NCBI RefSeq assembly: GCF_001905845.1
Contig: NZ_LIVZ01000004.1
Coordinates: forward strand, 186,001 to 250,000
Source of the DNA: Streptomyces sp. TSRI0107
GTDB taxonomy: Bacteria; Actinomycetota; Actinomycetes; Streptomycetales; Streptomycetaceae
Length of the DNA: 64,000 nucleotides
Direction: 5' to 3'
The position numbers and the translations under genes were made by a program. This document shows positions 1 through 8,785 of this stretch, one piece after another (the first letter of the stretch is position 1; every line of letters begins with the position of its first letter). The notes below the pieces were generated by a model. That model made no database searches. It was not told where the DNA came from and saw only the letters and a program-made list of their open reading frames with translations.

Positions 1-368
1 CCGGCGGCTCGGACGGCATCCTCCAGGGCGCCAAGCCGCATCCGCGCGCGTACGGCACCTTCCCGCACTACCTCGGCCGGTACGTCCGCGAGCTGGGCGT
101 GCTGTCACTGGAGGAGTGCGTCGCCCGTCTCACCGCCCGCCCGGCGGCCCGGCTGCGGCTGCCGGACCGGGGCGTGGTGCGCGAGGGGTACCGCGCCGAC
201 CTGGTGCTGTTCGACCCGGCGACCGTCGCGGCCGGGTCGACGTACGACCGTCCGCGGACCCTTCCGACGGGCATCCCGTACGTCCTGGTCGACGGGCGGT
301 TCGTGATGGACGACGGGCGGCGGACGGACGTCCTGGCGGGCCGGTCGGTGCGCAGGACGCCCGTCTGA
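1..368 (+). CDS. N-acyl-D-amino-acid deacylase, C-terminal end (partial)
   Basis: Only the last ~121 codons lie in the window; the frame is open from base 3 and the 5' part is off the left edge. The visible part contains SDG, an HPRAYGTFP stretch and a GRYVRE helix. It ends in the short beta-sandwich tail (GYRADLVLFDP, then a VDGRFV segment) that closes amidohydrolase-superfamily enzymes of the D-aminoacylase/D-glutamate deacylase group. These metal enzymes hydrolyse N-acyl-D-amino acids to the free D-amino acid. The metal-binding HxH motif would be upstream and cannot be checked. The downstream protease gene is convergent, 9 bp away. Confidence 0.85.
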   Translation, partial: GGSDGILQGAKPHPRAYGTFPHYLGRYVRELGVLSLEECVARLTARPAARLRLPDRGVVREGYRADLVLFDPATVAAGSTYDRPRTLPTGIPYVLVDGRFVMDDGRRTDVLAGRSVRRTPV

Positions 369-377
369 CCGGTCAGG

Positions 378-1214
378 TCACGGCTTGGGCAGGGTGCAGC
401 CGCTCGCGTACAGGTCCAGCTTGCTGTCGAGGCCGAAGCAGGCGGCGAGCTGGTAGGTCTGCTGGGCGTAGTTGATGCCCTGGCGGACGGTGATATTGCC
501 GTTCGCGTCGACCTCGCACGGGTTGTTCAGCGTGCAGCGCTCGCCGCTCTCGTTGCCGGTGTTGTTGACGGCGACGACCCGGCCGGTGGTCTGGTCGACG
601 ACCGGGGAGCCGGAGGTGCCGCCGATCGTGTCGCACGCGGCGGTGTAGCGGACGGAGTCCTTCCAGGTCCAGTCGCCCTCGCGCATCTGGTGCACGAAGC
701 CGTCTATGGAGCAGTTGTAGATGCGCTTCCAGTATCCGGAGACGACGCTGATCGCGGTTCCGGCGACCGGGTGGGCGTCGTTGAGGGTGAGCGCGTTGAT
801 GCCGTAGGAGGCGCGGATCTGCCCGTAGGTGCGGGTGAGCTGGTAGACGGCGACGTCCGTGTCGGTCATCGTCGAGTAGGCGATCTTGTTCGCGCGCAGG
901 GTCGCCACGCGGGTGCCGGCGGAGTTCAGCAGGCCGAAGGAGCGGGTGGAGGCCCGGTCGACGACGACCTCGCCGGGGTCCAGGAAGCCGGACTCCAGAC
1001 AGTGGCCGTTGGTGAGCACCAGCGCCGGGTCGTCGTCGGCGGAGTCGGGCATGCGGACGACCGAGCCGGAGCAGTTGCTGAGCGCGACGGTGCCGGCGAA
1101 GTTCACCGCCTTGACCGCGGGGGCCTCGGTGTCGGGCGTCGCCGCGACGGCGGGTGCCGCGCCCGCCCCGGCGATGGCCAGGGCCGCGAGCGTGGCGAGG
1201 AGAGGCTTCTTCAT
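378..1214 (-). CDS. Secreted trypsin-like serine protease
   Basis: A 278-residue S1-type serine protease, probably exported. The ATG at 1214 starts a classical signal peptide (MKK, hydrophobic core, likely AVA cleavage near residue 25); an ATG 32 codons upstream would put an implausible extension before it. The triad is visible as TNGHC (His71), the TDTDVAVYQL segment (Asp118 or Asp120) and GTSGSP (Ser201, preceded by a conserved Cys and Asp). Six Cys residues could form three disulfides. It resembles the trypsin-like peptidases common in Streptomyces secretomes; its substrate is unknown. It is monocistronic and convergent with the deacylase. Confidence 0.88.
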   Translation of the reverse strand: MKKPLLATLAALAIAGAGAAPAVAATPDTEAPAVKAVNFAGTVALSNCSGSVVRMPDSADDDPALVLTNGHCLESGFLDPGEVVVDRASTRSFGLLNSAGTRVATLRANKIAYSTMTDTDVAVYQLTRTYGQIRASYGINALTLNDAHPVAGTAISVVSGYWKRIYNCSIDGFVHQMREGDWTWKDSVRYTAACDTIGGTSGSPVVDQTTGRVVAVNNTGNESGERCTLNNPCEVDANGNITVRQGINYAQQTYQLAACFGLDSKLDLYASGCTLPKP

Positions 1215-1282
1215 GTGGGGTCCCCTCTGTACGACGTGGGCGACCGGAGGTCGTCCGGCCGCCCGCTGCGTTGTCATGCGCA

Positions 1283-1310
1283 TTGTTAGTGCGGCGACGA
1301 GAGGGGACAA
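1283..1310 (-). promoter_or_regulatory. Candidate promoter of the trypsin-like protease gene
   Basis: Read leftwards there is a TTGTCC -35-like box (1305-1310), a 16-nt spacer and TAACAA (1283-1288). This predicts a 5' UTR of about 60 nt before the ATG at 1214. Based on sequence only. Confidence 0.35.
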
Positions 1311-1359
1311 GGAGGCGTTTCAGGCCTGCTGGTGGCCGTTTCTCGCGGGTGGCCCCGGC

Positions 1360-2019
1360 CTACTTCGGCCCCCTGCCATGACCGCGGCCCGGCTTGCCGT
1401 CACCGCCGCCGGACGCGGTCGGCGCGCCCGTGGCGGTGGAGGGGGCGCTGGTGGGCGCGGGGCTCGCCGTCGTCGGCTCGCGGGTGGCGCCGGGCGACGC
1501 CGAGGGTTCGCCGGAACCACCGCCAGTGGGGTCCGCGGCCGGGGTACCGGAGGCGGCGGCACCGCCCGGAGCGGGCGCGGAGGCCGCGGCGCCGCCCTCG
1601 CCCGCCGGGGTCCCCGCGCCCGTCGTCGTCCCCTCGTCCGGCGTGGCGTCCCCGGCGTCCGCGGCGTCCTTGTCGTCCGCCGTCGGGCTCGTACGGCCCT
1701 TCCCGCCCTGTGAGCCGCCCTCGGAGGACGACCCCGAGAAGGCGAACCCGGCGACCAGCGCCGCCGCGGACACCGCACCCACGGCGCCGGCGGCGACCGC
1801 GACCCGGCGCTGCCGCCACGCGCTGGGCTTGCGCCGGGAGCGGCGCGGCCCGGAGGGCACCGGCGGCAGCTCCCGCGTCTCGTCGTAGGCGTTCTGCCAG
1901 CCGTGCGCCGCCGCCGGGTCGGCGTACTCGTCGTAGGCCGGGATGTGCTCCGGCTGCGGCTGCGGCTGGTACACCATCGGGGGAACCTGGTGTTCACCCG
2001 TTCTGGGGGGCTCTGACAT
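1360..2019 (-). CDS. Membrane-anchored Ala/Pro/Ser-rich hypothetical protein
   Basis: A 219-residue protein of unknown function. The first ~70 residues are hydrophilic with Tyr/Pro/Gln-rich stretches and an Arg-rich segment just before one transmembrane helix (~residues 73-95). The remainder is a low-complexity Gly/Ser/Ala/Pro/Thr tail ending in a basic Gly-rich patch, which by the positive-inside rule should lie outside the cell. The ATG at 2019 is chosen because a TACAAT hexamer lies 8 nt upstream of it, consistent with a leaderless transcript. It is divergent from alaA. Similar tail-anchored proteins are frequent in Streptomyces; no catalytic domain is visible. Confidence 0.7.
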   Translation of the reverse strand: MSEPPRTGEHQVPPMVYQPQPQPEHIPAYDEYADPAAAHGWQNAYDETRELPPVPSGPRRSRRKPSAWRQRRVAVAAGAVGAVSAAALVAGFAFSGSSSEGGSQGGKGRTSPTADDKDAADAGDATPDEGTTTGAGTPAGEGGAAASAPAPGGAAASGTPAADPTGGGSGEPSASPGATREPTTASPAPTSAPSTATGAPTASGGGDGKPGRGHGRGPK

Positions 2020-2027
2020 GGCCGCGC

Positions 2028-2033
2028 ATTGTA
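2028..2033 (-). promoter_or_regulatory. -10 hexamer of the anchored-protein gene
   Basis: TACAAT on the minus strand, 8 nt before the ATG at 2019. No strong -35 box is visible; TGTCCC lies about 18 nt upstream. Confidence 0.35.
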
Positions 2034-2131
2034 GGGACCTCAGTGGCCACAGGGACAGCGGTGGCACATACCCGCCCAAACCACATGTCTCACGTGGTGG
2101 AAAACACGACCCATGGAGCCATGACCGGCCG

Positions 2132-2137
2132 TAGGCT
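2132..2137 (+). promoter_or_regulatory. -10 hexamer for leaderless alaA
   Basis: TAGGCT ends 7 nt before the ATG at 2145, and no Shine-Dalgarno sequence precedes that ATG. This suggests transcription starts at or next to the start codon. Confidence 0.4.
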
Positions 2138-2144
2138 CCCAGAC

Positions 2145-3356
2145 ATGCAGGTGATCCAGTCGACCAAGCTCGCCAACGTCTGTTACGAGATCCGGGGCCC
2201 GGTGCTCGAGGAGGCGATGCGGCTTGAGGCGGCGGGCCACCGCATCCTCAAGCTGAACACCGGCAACCCGGCCGCCTTCGGCTTCGAGTGCCCGCCGGAG
2301 ATCCTGGAGGACGTCCTCCGCAACGTCTCCACCGCGCACGGCTACGGCGACGCGAAGGGCCTGCTGGCCGCCCGCCGGGCCGTCGTCATGCACAACCAGA
2401 CCCTCGGCATCGAGACGGACGTCGAGCACGTCTTCATCGGCAACGGCGTCTCAGAGCTGATCACCATGTCGATGCAGGGCCTGCTGGACGACGGCGACGA
2501 GGTTCTCGTACCGGCCCCGGACTACCCGCTGTGGACGGCCGCGGTGTCCCTGTCCGGCGGTACGGCGGTGCACTACCGCTGCGACGAGCAGTCGGACTGG
2601 ATGCCCGACCTCGCCGACGTCGAGCGCAAGGTGACCGACCGCACCAAGGCGATCGTGATCATCAACCCGAACAACCCGACCGGCGCGGTGTACGACGAGG
2701 CGATGCTGCGCGGGCTGACGGACATCGCCCGCCGCCACAACCTGCTCGTCTGCTCGGACGAGATCTACGACAAGATCCTCTACGACGGCGCCCGGCACAC
2801 CCCGACCGCCGCGGTCGCCCCCGATCTGCTCACCCTCACCTTCAACGGAATGTCGAAGGCGTACCGGGTGGCCGGCTACCGGGTCGGCTGGATGTCGATC
2901 TCCGGCCCCCGCGCCCACGCCGACTCCTACATCGAGGGTCTGACGATCCTGGCGAACATGCGGCTGTGCGCGAACATGCCGGGTCAGCACGGGGTGGTGG
3001 CCGCGCTCAGCGGACGTCAGTCGATCAACGACCTGGTGCTGCCGGGCGGGCGGCTGAAGGAGCAGCTGGACGTCGCCTACGACCTGCTGACGCAGATCCC
3101 GGGCGTGAGCTGTGTCCGCCCGAAGGGTGCGCTGTATCTGTTCCCGCGCCTCGACCCCAAGGTCTTCAAGATCAAGGACGACCGCCGGATGGTCCTGGAC
3201 CTGCTCCGGCAGGAGAAGATCATGGTCGTGCACGGCACCGGCTTCAACTGGCCGGAGCCGGACCACTTCCGGGTGGTGACCCTGCCGTCGGCGGGTGATC
3301 TGCGCGACGCGATGGGGCGGATCGGCAACTTCCTGGACGGGTACGGCCAGAGCTGA
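2145..3356 (+). CDS. alaA: PLP-dependent alanine/glutamate transaminase
   Basis: A 403-residue class I/II (fold type I) aminotransferase very like E. coli AlaA, which interconverts pyruvate plus glutamate with alanine plus 2-oxoglutarate. Visible motifs are the YEIRGPV N-terminus, NPNNPTG (174-180), SDEIYDK with the PLP-ring Tyr (~208), and the PLP lysine in GMSKAYRVAGYR (Lys238). The protein is full length for the family. The start at 2145 is supported by similarity, which begins there, and by a TAGGCT hexamer 7 nt upstream; an in-frame ATG at 2121 would add 8 residues. It stands alone, divergent from the anchored protein. Assignment to alanine rather than another amino acid rests on recalled similarity. 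Confidence 0.9.
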   Translation: MQVIQSTKLANVCYEIRGPVLEEAMRLEAAGHRILKLNTGNPAAFGFECPPEILEDVLRNVSTAHGYGDAKGLLAARRAVVMHNQTLGIETDVEHVFIGNGVSELITMSMQGLLDDGDEVLVPAPDYPLWTAAVSLSGGTAVHYRCDEQSDWMPDLADVERKVTDRTKAIVIINPNNPTGAVYDEAMLRGLTDIARRHNLLVCSDEIYDKILYDGARHTPTAAVAPDLLTLTFNGMSKAYRVAGYRVGWMSISGPRAHADSYIEGLTILANMRLCANMPGQHGVVAALSGRQSINDLVLPGGRLKEQLDVAYDLLTQIPGVSCVRPKGALYLFPRLDPKVFKIKDDRRMVLDLLRQEKIMVVHGTGFNWPEPDHFRVVTLPSAGDLRDAMGRIGNFLDGYGQS

Positions 3357-3395
3357 GGCCCGGCGGCGAGACGCCGGTGTGCCGTTGATGTGGCG

Positions 3396-3433
3396 CCCGG
3401 TCCGCGCGTCGCTGCGGGTGCACGCGGACCGGG
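3396..3433. terminator. Bidirectional terminator after alaA
   Basis: An 11-bp perfect inverted repeat (3396-3406 with 3423-3433, CCCGGTCCGCG arm) with a 16-nt loop. It lies between the convergent alaA and the helical-protein gene. No U-tract, as is usual for GC-rich actinobacterial terminators. Confidence 0.5.
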
Positions 3434-3457
3434 GCCGTCAGGGGGAGCCCTCAGGGC

Positions 3458-3871
3458 TCAGCGGGCCGCCACCTCACGCGGGCCCAGCGCCTCCGCGTGC
3501 GCGTCCATCCGCTCGGCGGCGAGGATCGCCGCGGCCGTGTCCGCGCGGGAGGCCGCGACGACCAGTGCCCGGCCCGCCAGCGCGTGCGCCCGCTGGTGCA
3601 GCGCGGCGAGGTGCGGTTCCGCGACGGCGGTGACGGCCGCGCGGACCGGCACCTGCCCTCCGCGCAGCCGGGCCACCTGCTCCGCGAGCCGTGCGGCCGC
3701 GGTGTCCAGGTCGGCGGACGGGTCCAGCGCGCGCAGCTCGTCGGTGACGGCGAGCAGTGCCGCGAGATGGCCCGCGAGCTGGATGTCCAGCTCTTCCTCA
3801 CGTGACCGGTGGGGGAAGTCCGAGGTGCCGGCCATCGTGTGGACCGACTTGGTGCGGATCGGCTCGTACAT
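3458..3871 (-). CDS. Conserved hypothetical alpha-helical protein
   Basis: A 137-residue, almost entirely alpha-helical, Ala/Leu-rich soluble protein of unknown function, with no signal peptide and no transmembrane helix. After a short N-terminal segment (MYEPIRTKSVH) come amphipathic helices with heptad-like hydrophobic spacing and conserved-looking SREEELD and GHLAALL segments, so an oligomeric helical bundle is likely. The ATG at 3871 has a good ribosome site (AGGAGG, 7-8 nt spacing). It appears monocistronic. I recognise it only as a Streptomyces-type conserved hypothetical. Confidence 0.72.
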   Translation of the reverse strand: MYEPIRTKSVHTMAGTSDFPHRSREEELDIQLAGHLAALLAVTDELRALDPSADLDTAAARLAEQVARLRGGQVPVRAAVTAVAEPHLAALHQRAHALAGRALVVAASRADTAAAILAAERMDAHAEALGPREVAAR

Positions 3872-3901
3872 GGGATGGCCTCCTGTGCTCTGACAGAAGC
3901 C

Positions 3902-3907
3902 ATCCTA
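3902..3907 (-). promoter_or_regulatory. Candidate -10 of the helical-protein gene
   Basis: TAGGAT on the minus strand, 30 nt upstream of the ATG and ahead of the AGGAGG ribosome site. It lies in a locally AT-richer stretch (3902-3930) that stands out from the surrounding sequence. No convincing -35. Confidence 0.35.
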
Positions 3908-3955
3908 CATTGGATTCGTTCTAAAGTTGAGCGGTGTTCGGGAAGTGGTGCGCGA

Positions 3956-5689
3956 TCAGCGCCGCACCACCACCGTCGCCGACGCCGTCGACCCGGTGTG
4001 CAGGTCGTCGCCCGCCCAGCTGATCGTGTACGTCGTCTCGCGCCGGGTGCGCGGGATGTCGTTGACGGTGAAGGTGCCGTCGGCGGCGACCGTCACCGGC
4101 GTGAGCGCCCCGCTGCCCAGCCGGTCCGTGCGCTGCACCTTCAGCACGGCCCGCTCCGGCAGCGCCTTGCCCTGCGCGGTGAACCTGCCGGTGATCTCCA
4201 CGCCGTCGCCGAGCGTCGCCTCCGCCGGTGCGGTGAGGGCGATCGAGGTGGGCGCCTTGCCCACGGAGACGGTGTGGGTGACGTCCGTGGCGGGGCGGTG
4301 GGTCAGGTCGCCGAGGAACGAGACCGTGTAGGTCGCGTCGCCGACGAGGTCCGGCTCGTCGAGGACCGTGTAGGTGCCGTCCTCCTTGACGGTGGCGGTG
4401 CCCAGCTCGTGGGTGCCGTTCGCGTCGGTGCGGGTGGCGGTCACCTTCAGCGGCTGCGCGGGCGCCGGGCCGTCGTACTCCAGCCGCCCGCGCACCGCCA
4501 GCGGCTCGCCGGCCACCGCCTGGGCGGGGCTGTGGGCGAGGTCGCCGGTGAGGCGGACGTCGTACTGGACGGCCGGGGGCTGGATGATGTGCAGCCAGTA
4601 CTGGCTGCCGGCCGCGTTGGTGGTCACCGTGAACAGCCGGGAGCCGTCCGCCGACCACTCCATGCCGCGCGGGACGACCCGGTCGCCGTCGAGGCTGCCC
4701 TCGAAGACGAACTCCAGCGGGGCGGTGGCGTCCTCCGGGTTCGCGGGCTGGACCAGCAGGTCGGGGGTGGCCCCGGTGGCCGCCGCGCCGCGCGCGATGT
4801 ACTTGCCGTCGCCGCTGAAGGCGACCGCGCTGGCGGTGGCCCCGGCGGGCAGCGGCTGGTAGGCGGTGGCCGCGTCGGACAGGTCGGAGGCGTCGAGCAG
4901 GCGGGTGCCGGCGTCGGCGTCGGCGAGAGCGACCTTGCCGCCGTCGGCGGAGAGCGCCATGTCCTTCAGGTTCAGGGCACCCTTGCCCTCGCTGTCGGCG
5001 AAGCGGCGTGCGGCGTTGCGGACCAGGCTGCCGTTGCTGGTGTCGAACACGGAGACGAAGGGGTTGGCCGCCTTCGCGTTGAGCGACTGGCCCATGAGCA
5101 TCTTGTCCCCGGCACCGGCCTCCAGCAGCAGATCGCCGGAGTCGTTCCAGCCGGTGCGGGTGAGCGCGCCGTTCACGATGCCGTCGAGATTGGTCTGGGC
5201 GGTGGCGCACTCGGAGGTGTACTGCGCGTACGGCGTCGTGGCGTAGACCTGGCCGCCGGACGCGGCGACCTCGCGGCCACAGGTGTCGGTATAGGCGTTG
5301 GCGGCGAACGTGCGCTGGTAGGTGACGGTGTCGTAGGCCTCGATGCGCTCGCGCGTACCGACCCACAGCTTGCTGCCGTCCGCGCTGACCGCGAGGCCGG
5401 AGACGTGGTTCTGGTTGACGGTGATCGTGGTCAGCCGCTCGCCGTCGAAGTTGTAGACGGCGATGCTGCCGGAGTTCTGGTAGTAGCCGACGTTGCTGTC
5501 CGCCACGAAGACGCGCTGGTGGACGTTGTCGACGGCGAGCGCCGAGAACGACGAGAACGGCAGCTTGGCCACGACGTCGGAGGCCGCCGCGTGCGCCGCG
5601 GGCGCGACGGCGACGGTGAGTCCGGTCCCGGCGAGTGCGGCGGCGAGAACGGTCGCCGCGAGCCGTCCGGAACGGTGTGCTGTATTCAA
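3956..5689 (-). CDS. Secreted beta-propeller protein with C-terminal Ig-like repeats
   Basis: About 577 residues, probably exported. A basic n-region and hydrophobic core ending in AHA form a signal peptide. The mature N-terminal half (to ~380) has repeated WD40/YVTN-like blades (LAVDNVHQRVFVAD, LAVSADGSKLWVG, VAFSGDGKYIARG). The C-terminal ~200 residues are two bacterial Ig-like/prealbumin-type repeats (GDATYTVSFLGD and ETTYTISWAGD closings). I chose the TTG at 5689 because it places the signal peptide at the N-terminus behind a G-rich ribosome site; an ATG at 5752 in the same frame would add 21 residues. The layout suggests a cell-surface binding or structural protein; no catalytic residues are evident. 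Confidence 0.75.
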   Translation of the reverse strand: MNTAHRSGRLAATVLAAALAGTGLTVAVAPAAHAAASDVVAKLPFSSFSALAVDNVHQRVFVADSNVGYYQNSGSIAVYNFDGERLTTITVNQNHVSGLAVSADGSKLWVGTRERIEAYDTVTYQRTFAANAYTDTCGREVAASGGQVYATTPYAQYTSECATAQTNLDGIVNGALTRTGWNDSGDLLLEAGAGDKMLMGQSLNAKAANPFVSVFDTSNGSLVRNAARRFADSEGKGALNLKDMALSADGGKVALADADAGTRLLDASDLSDAATAYQPLPAGATASAVAFSGDGKYIARGAAATGATPDLLVQPANPEDATAPLEFVFEGSLDGDRVVPRGMEWSADGSRLFTVTTNAAGSQYWLHIIQPPAVQYDVRLTGDLAHSPAQAVAGEPLAVRGRLEYDGPAPAQPLKVTATRTDANGTHELGTATVKEDGTYTVLDEPDLVGDATYTVSFLGDLTHRPATDVTHTVSVGKAPTSIALTAPAEATLGDGVEITGRFTAQGKALPERAVLKVQRTDRLGSGALTPVTVAADGTFTVNDIPRTRRETTYTISWAGDDLHTGSTASATVVVRR

Positions 5690-5794
5690 CTGTGCCCCCC
5701 ACAGGCTGAATTGAGCGCCCACGGCGTTGCGTGAGACGCCTGTAGAGAGCATGAAACAGTCGTGAAGATCCGAGGCGCAAGGGGAAACACCGGA

Positions 5795-5818
5795 GCCCCG
5801 CACGCCATTGTGCGGGGC
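5795..5818. terminator. Hairpin terminator downstream of pckG
   Basis: A perfect 9-bp GC-rich stem (GCCCCGCAC with GTGCGGGGC) with a 6-nt loop. It is positioned to end leftward transcription from pckG before the propeller gene. Confidence 0.65.
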
Positions 5819-5840
5819 CCAGGTGCCGTGACGGTGTTCA

Positions 5841-5898
5841 CCGCGGCCGGCCGTGACGATCTAGCTGGTCAGGGCACAGTCGGTTCAGCCGGCCGCGG
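5841..5898. repeat. Long-loop inverted repeat 3' of pckG
   Basis: Arms 5841-5851 and 5888-5898 are perfect 11-bp complements (CCGCGGCCGGC type) separated by 36 nt. They lie just past the pckG stop codon and may form a second part of the pckG transcript end. Confidence 0.45.
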
Positions 5899-5919
5899 AG
5901 TCTTGACGCGCTGCCGCGC

Positions 5920-7746
5920 TCAGCCCAGGCGCTCCACCAGGGCGCGGTACTCGTCCCACAGCTCCTTGGGCGTGTGGTCGCCGAAGGTGTTCAGGTGCTC
6001 GGGGACCAGGGCGGCCTCCTCGCGCCACACCTCCTTGTCCACCGTCAGCAGGAACTCCAGGTCGGAGTCGGACAGTTCGAGCCCGTTCGTGTCGAGGGCG
6101 TCCTTGGTCGGCAGGATGCCGATGGGCGTCTGAACGCCCTCCGCCTTGCCCTCCAGGCGCTCCACGATCCACTTCAGGACGCGGCTGTTCTCGCCGAAGC
6201 CGGGCCAGACGAACTTGCCCTCGTCGTTCTTGCGGAACCAGTTCACGTAGTAGATCTTCGGCAGCTTGGCCGCGTCCGCGGACTGGCCGACCTTGATCCA
6301 GTGGGCCATGTAGTCGCCCATGTTGTAGCCGCAGAACGGCAGCATCGCGAACGGGTCGCGGCGCAGCTCGCCGACCTTGCCCTCGGCGGCGGCGGTCTTC
6401 TCGGAGGCCACGTTCGCGCCGAGGAAGACGCCGTGGTTCCAGTCGAAGGACTCCGTCACCAGCGGTACGGCGGTGGCGCGGCGCCCGCCGAAGAGGATCG
6501 CGGAGATCGGCACGCCCTTGGGGTCCTCCCACTCGGGCGCGATGATCGGGCACTGCGACGCCGGGACGGTGAAGCGGGCGTTGGGGTGGGCCGCCGGGGT
6601 CTGCGACTCCGGGGTCCAGTCGTTGCCCTTCCAGTCCGTCAGGTGGGCCGGGGTCTCCTCCGTCATGCCCTCCCACCAGATGTCGTTGTCGTCGGTGAGG
6701 GCGACGTTGGTGAAGACCGAGTTGCCCCACAGGGTCTTCATGGCGTTGGCGTTGGTGTGCTCGCCGGTGCCGGGCGCGACGCCGAAGAAACCGGCCTCCG
6801 GGTTGATGGCGTAGAGCCGGCCGTCCTCGCCGAAGCGCATCCAGGCGATGTCGTCACCGATCGTCTCGACCGTCCAGCCGGAGATCGTGGGCTCCAGCAT
6901 GGCGAGGTTGGTCTTGCCGCAGGCGGACGGGAAGGCGGCGGCGACGTACTTGGACTCGCCCTGCGGCGGGGTGAGCTTGAGGATCAGCATGTGCTCGGCG
7001 AGCCAGCCCTCGTCGCGGGCCATGACGGAGGCGATGCGCAGGGCGTAGCACTTCTTGCCGAGCAGGGCGTTGCCGCCGTAGCCGGAGCCGTAGGACCAGA
7101 TCTCGCGGGTCTCCGGGAAGTGGGAGATGTACTTCGTCTGGTTGCAGGGCCAGGGGACGTCCTCCTGGCCGGGCTCCAGCGGGGCGCCGAGGGTGTGCAC
7201 GGCCTTCACGAAGAAGCCCTCGTCGCCCAGCTCGTCGAGGACCGCCTGCCCCATGCGGGTCATGGTGCGCATGGCGACGGCGACGTACGCGGAGTCGGTG
7301 ATCTCCACGCCGAGCGCGGACAGCGGCGAGCCGAGCGGGCCCATGCAGAAGGGGACGACGTACATGGTGCGGCCACGCATGGAGCCGCGGAAGAGGCCCT
7401 TCTCACCGCTGAAGATCTCCCGCATCTCGGCGGGGTCCTTCCAGTGGTTGGTGGGGCCGGCGTCCTCCTCCTTCTCGGAGCAGATGAAGGTCCGGTCCTC
7501 GACGCGGGCGACGTCGGTGGGGTCGGAGGCCGCGTAGTAGGAGTTGGGGCGCTTGATCGGGTCGAGCTTCCGGAAGGTGCCCTTCTCGACGAGCTCCTCG
7601 CACAGTCGCTCGTACTCGGCCTCGGATCCGTCGCACCAGACCACGTTGTCCGGCTCGGTCAGTTCAGCGATCTCGTTGACCCACGAGACCAGTCCCTGAT
7701 GGTTGGTCGGGCTGACGGTGCTGGGAGCCGCGTTGTCGCGCGCCAC
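5920..7746 (-). CDS. pckG: GTP-dependent phosphoenolpyruvate carboxykinase
   Basis: A 608-residue cytosolic PEP carboxykinase of the GTP class. It converts oxaloacetate and GTP to PEP, CO2 and GDP, the entry step of gluconeogenesis. Key motifs are present: the P-loop [11 protein letters not shown] (272-282, kinase-1a), kinase-2 TIGDDIAW (295-302), the reactive Cys inside the P-loop, and the guanine-site region ending in [11 protein letters not shown]. Length matches the bacterial GTP family. The start is GTG at 7746 with GGAG 6 nt upstream. The gene is monocistronic, with about 295 bp separating it from divergent trhA. Confidence 0.97.
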   Translation of the reverse strand: MARDNAAPSTVSPTNHQGLVSWVNEIAELTEPDNVVWCDGSEAEYERLCEELVEKGTFRKLDPIKRPNSYYAASDPTDVARVEDRTFICSEKEEDAGPTNHWKDPAEMREIFSGEKGLFRGSMRGRTMYVVPFCMGPLGSPLSALGVEITDSAYVAVAMRTMTRMGQAVLDELGDEGFFVKAVHTLGAPLEPGQEDVPWPCNQTKYISHFPETREIWSYGSGYGGNALLGKKCYALRIASVMARDEGWLAEHMLILKLTPPQGESKYVAAAFPSACGKTNLAMLEPTISGWTVETIGDDIAWMRFGEDGRLYAINPEAGFFGVAPGTGEHTNANAMKTLWGNSVFTNVALTDDNDIWWEGMTEETPAHLTDWKGNDWTPESQTPAAHPNARFTVPASQCPIIAPEWEDPKGVPISAILFGGRRATAVPLVTESFDWNHGVFLGANVASEKTAAAEGKVGELRRDPFAMLPFCGYNMGDYMAHWIKVGQSADAAKLPKIYYVNWFRKNDEGKFVWPGFGENSRVLKWIVERLEGKAEGVQTPIGILPTKDALDTNGLELSDSDLEFLLTVDKEVWREEAALVPEHLNTFGDHTPKELWDEYRALVERLG

Positions 7747-8041
7747 GATTGCTCCTAAATGAGGGTTTTTTGTCCTGTCTGCCCCGTGGGGGCCGCGACC
7801 CGGATGCTTCGTAGCCGCTCATCCGGTGCCGACCGCACTCATTTGATCATCCGAGGTGACCGCCCATTTGTCCAGGGGGCCGCACACCTGAGCGCCGTGA
7901 GGAACGCCACGTCCTGGGGCTTTCGCCGTGATTTTTTGCGTCCGCGTTGAGTTCGGCTGACCTTTTCTTGGCGTTGGCCGCCCCCGGTGACGCGCCGTCG
8001 TCATGGGACTCTGATCCGTCACTTACGGCGGCGTAGGTACC
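7747..8041. other. Divergent pckG-trhA intergenic region
   Basis: This 295-bp gap must carry the promoters of pckG and trhA. It has several AT-rich patches (GGTTTTTTG near 7764-7772, ATTTGATCA near 7841, TGATTTTTTGC near 7930). I find no palindrome longer than 8 bp, no convincing paired -35/-10 for either gene, and no small coding sequence I would support. Confidence 0.4.
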
Positions 8042-8779
8042 ATGCCCCGCATGACTGCGTCCGCCTCCGACGCGCCCATGGAGACGCCGGTCGCCGACCG
8101 TGGCTCCATGGCGCGCCAGCTACCGCACCCGTCCCTGCCGGACTCCGTCAAGCCCAAGCTGCGGGGCTGGCTGCACCTGGGCATGTTCCCCGCGGCCCTG
8201 GTCTCGGGCCTGGTGCTGACCGCCCTCGCCAGCTCGCCGCGCGGCCGCATCGCCTGCGGCATCTACGCGCTGACGGCCTGTCTGCTGTTCGGCGTGAGCG
8301 CGCTGTACCACCGGGGCGACTGGAGCCCGCGGATGGACGGCGTGCTGCGCCGCCTCGACCACGCCAACATCTTCCTGATCATCGCGGGCACCTACACCCC
8401 GCTCACCCTGCTGCTCCTGCCCGATGCCAAGGGGCAGTGGCTGCTCTGGGGGATCTGGGCGGCGGCACTGGCCGGCATAGTCTTCAGAGTGTTCTGGGTG
8501 GGCGCCCCGCGCTGGCTGTACACCCCCTGCTACCTGGCGATGGGCTGGGCGGCCGTCTTCTTCCTGCCCGACTTCCTGCGCACCGGCGGCGTCACCGTCC
8601 TGGTCCTGGTGATCGTCGGCGGCATCCTCTACAGCCTGGGCGGCGTGGTCTACGGCATCAAGCGCCCCAACCCCTCACCGCGCTACTTCGGCTTCCACGA
8701 GGTGTTCCACTCCTTCACGCTGGCGGCGTTCATCGTGCACTACGTGGGGATCTCCCTGGTGGCCTACCAGCACGCGTGA
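8042..8779 (+). CDS. trhA: Hemolysin III / TrhA-family membrane protein
   Basis: A 245-residue PAQR-type protein with seven predicted transmembrane helices after a ~50-residue cytoplasmic N-terminus. The family signatures are present: SALYHRG after TM2, the LDHANIFLIIAGTYTP segment, and the C-terminal FGFHEVFHSFTL with two His likely to bind zinc. Relatives are annotated as hemolysin III or TrhA and linked to membrane-energetics homeostasis; a true hemolysin role is doubtful. ATG codons at 8042 and 8051 are both possible. The TetR gene starts 6 bp after the stop, so the two genes and the RNase gene behind them form a likely operon. Confidence 0.88.
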   Translation: MPRMTASASDAPMETPVADRGSMARQLPHPSLPDSVKPKLRGWLHLGMFPAALVSGLVLTALASSPRGRIACGIYALTACLLFGVSALYHRGDWSPRMDGVLRRLDHANIFLIIAGTYTPLTLLLLPDAKGQWLLWGIWAAALAGIVFRVFWVGAPRWLYTPCYLAMGWAAVFFLPDFLRTGGVTVLVLVIVGGILYSLGGVVYGIKRPNPSPRYFGFHEVFHSFTLAAFIVHYVGISLVAYQHA

Positions 8780-8785
8780 CGGACA

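Noticed and set aside
8042..8779. True hemolysin
   Set aside because: The family name is historical; the PAQR-type seven-helix topology and the zinc His residues indicate a membrane sensor or homeostasis protein.
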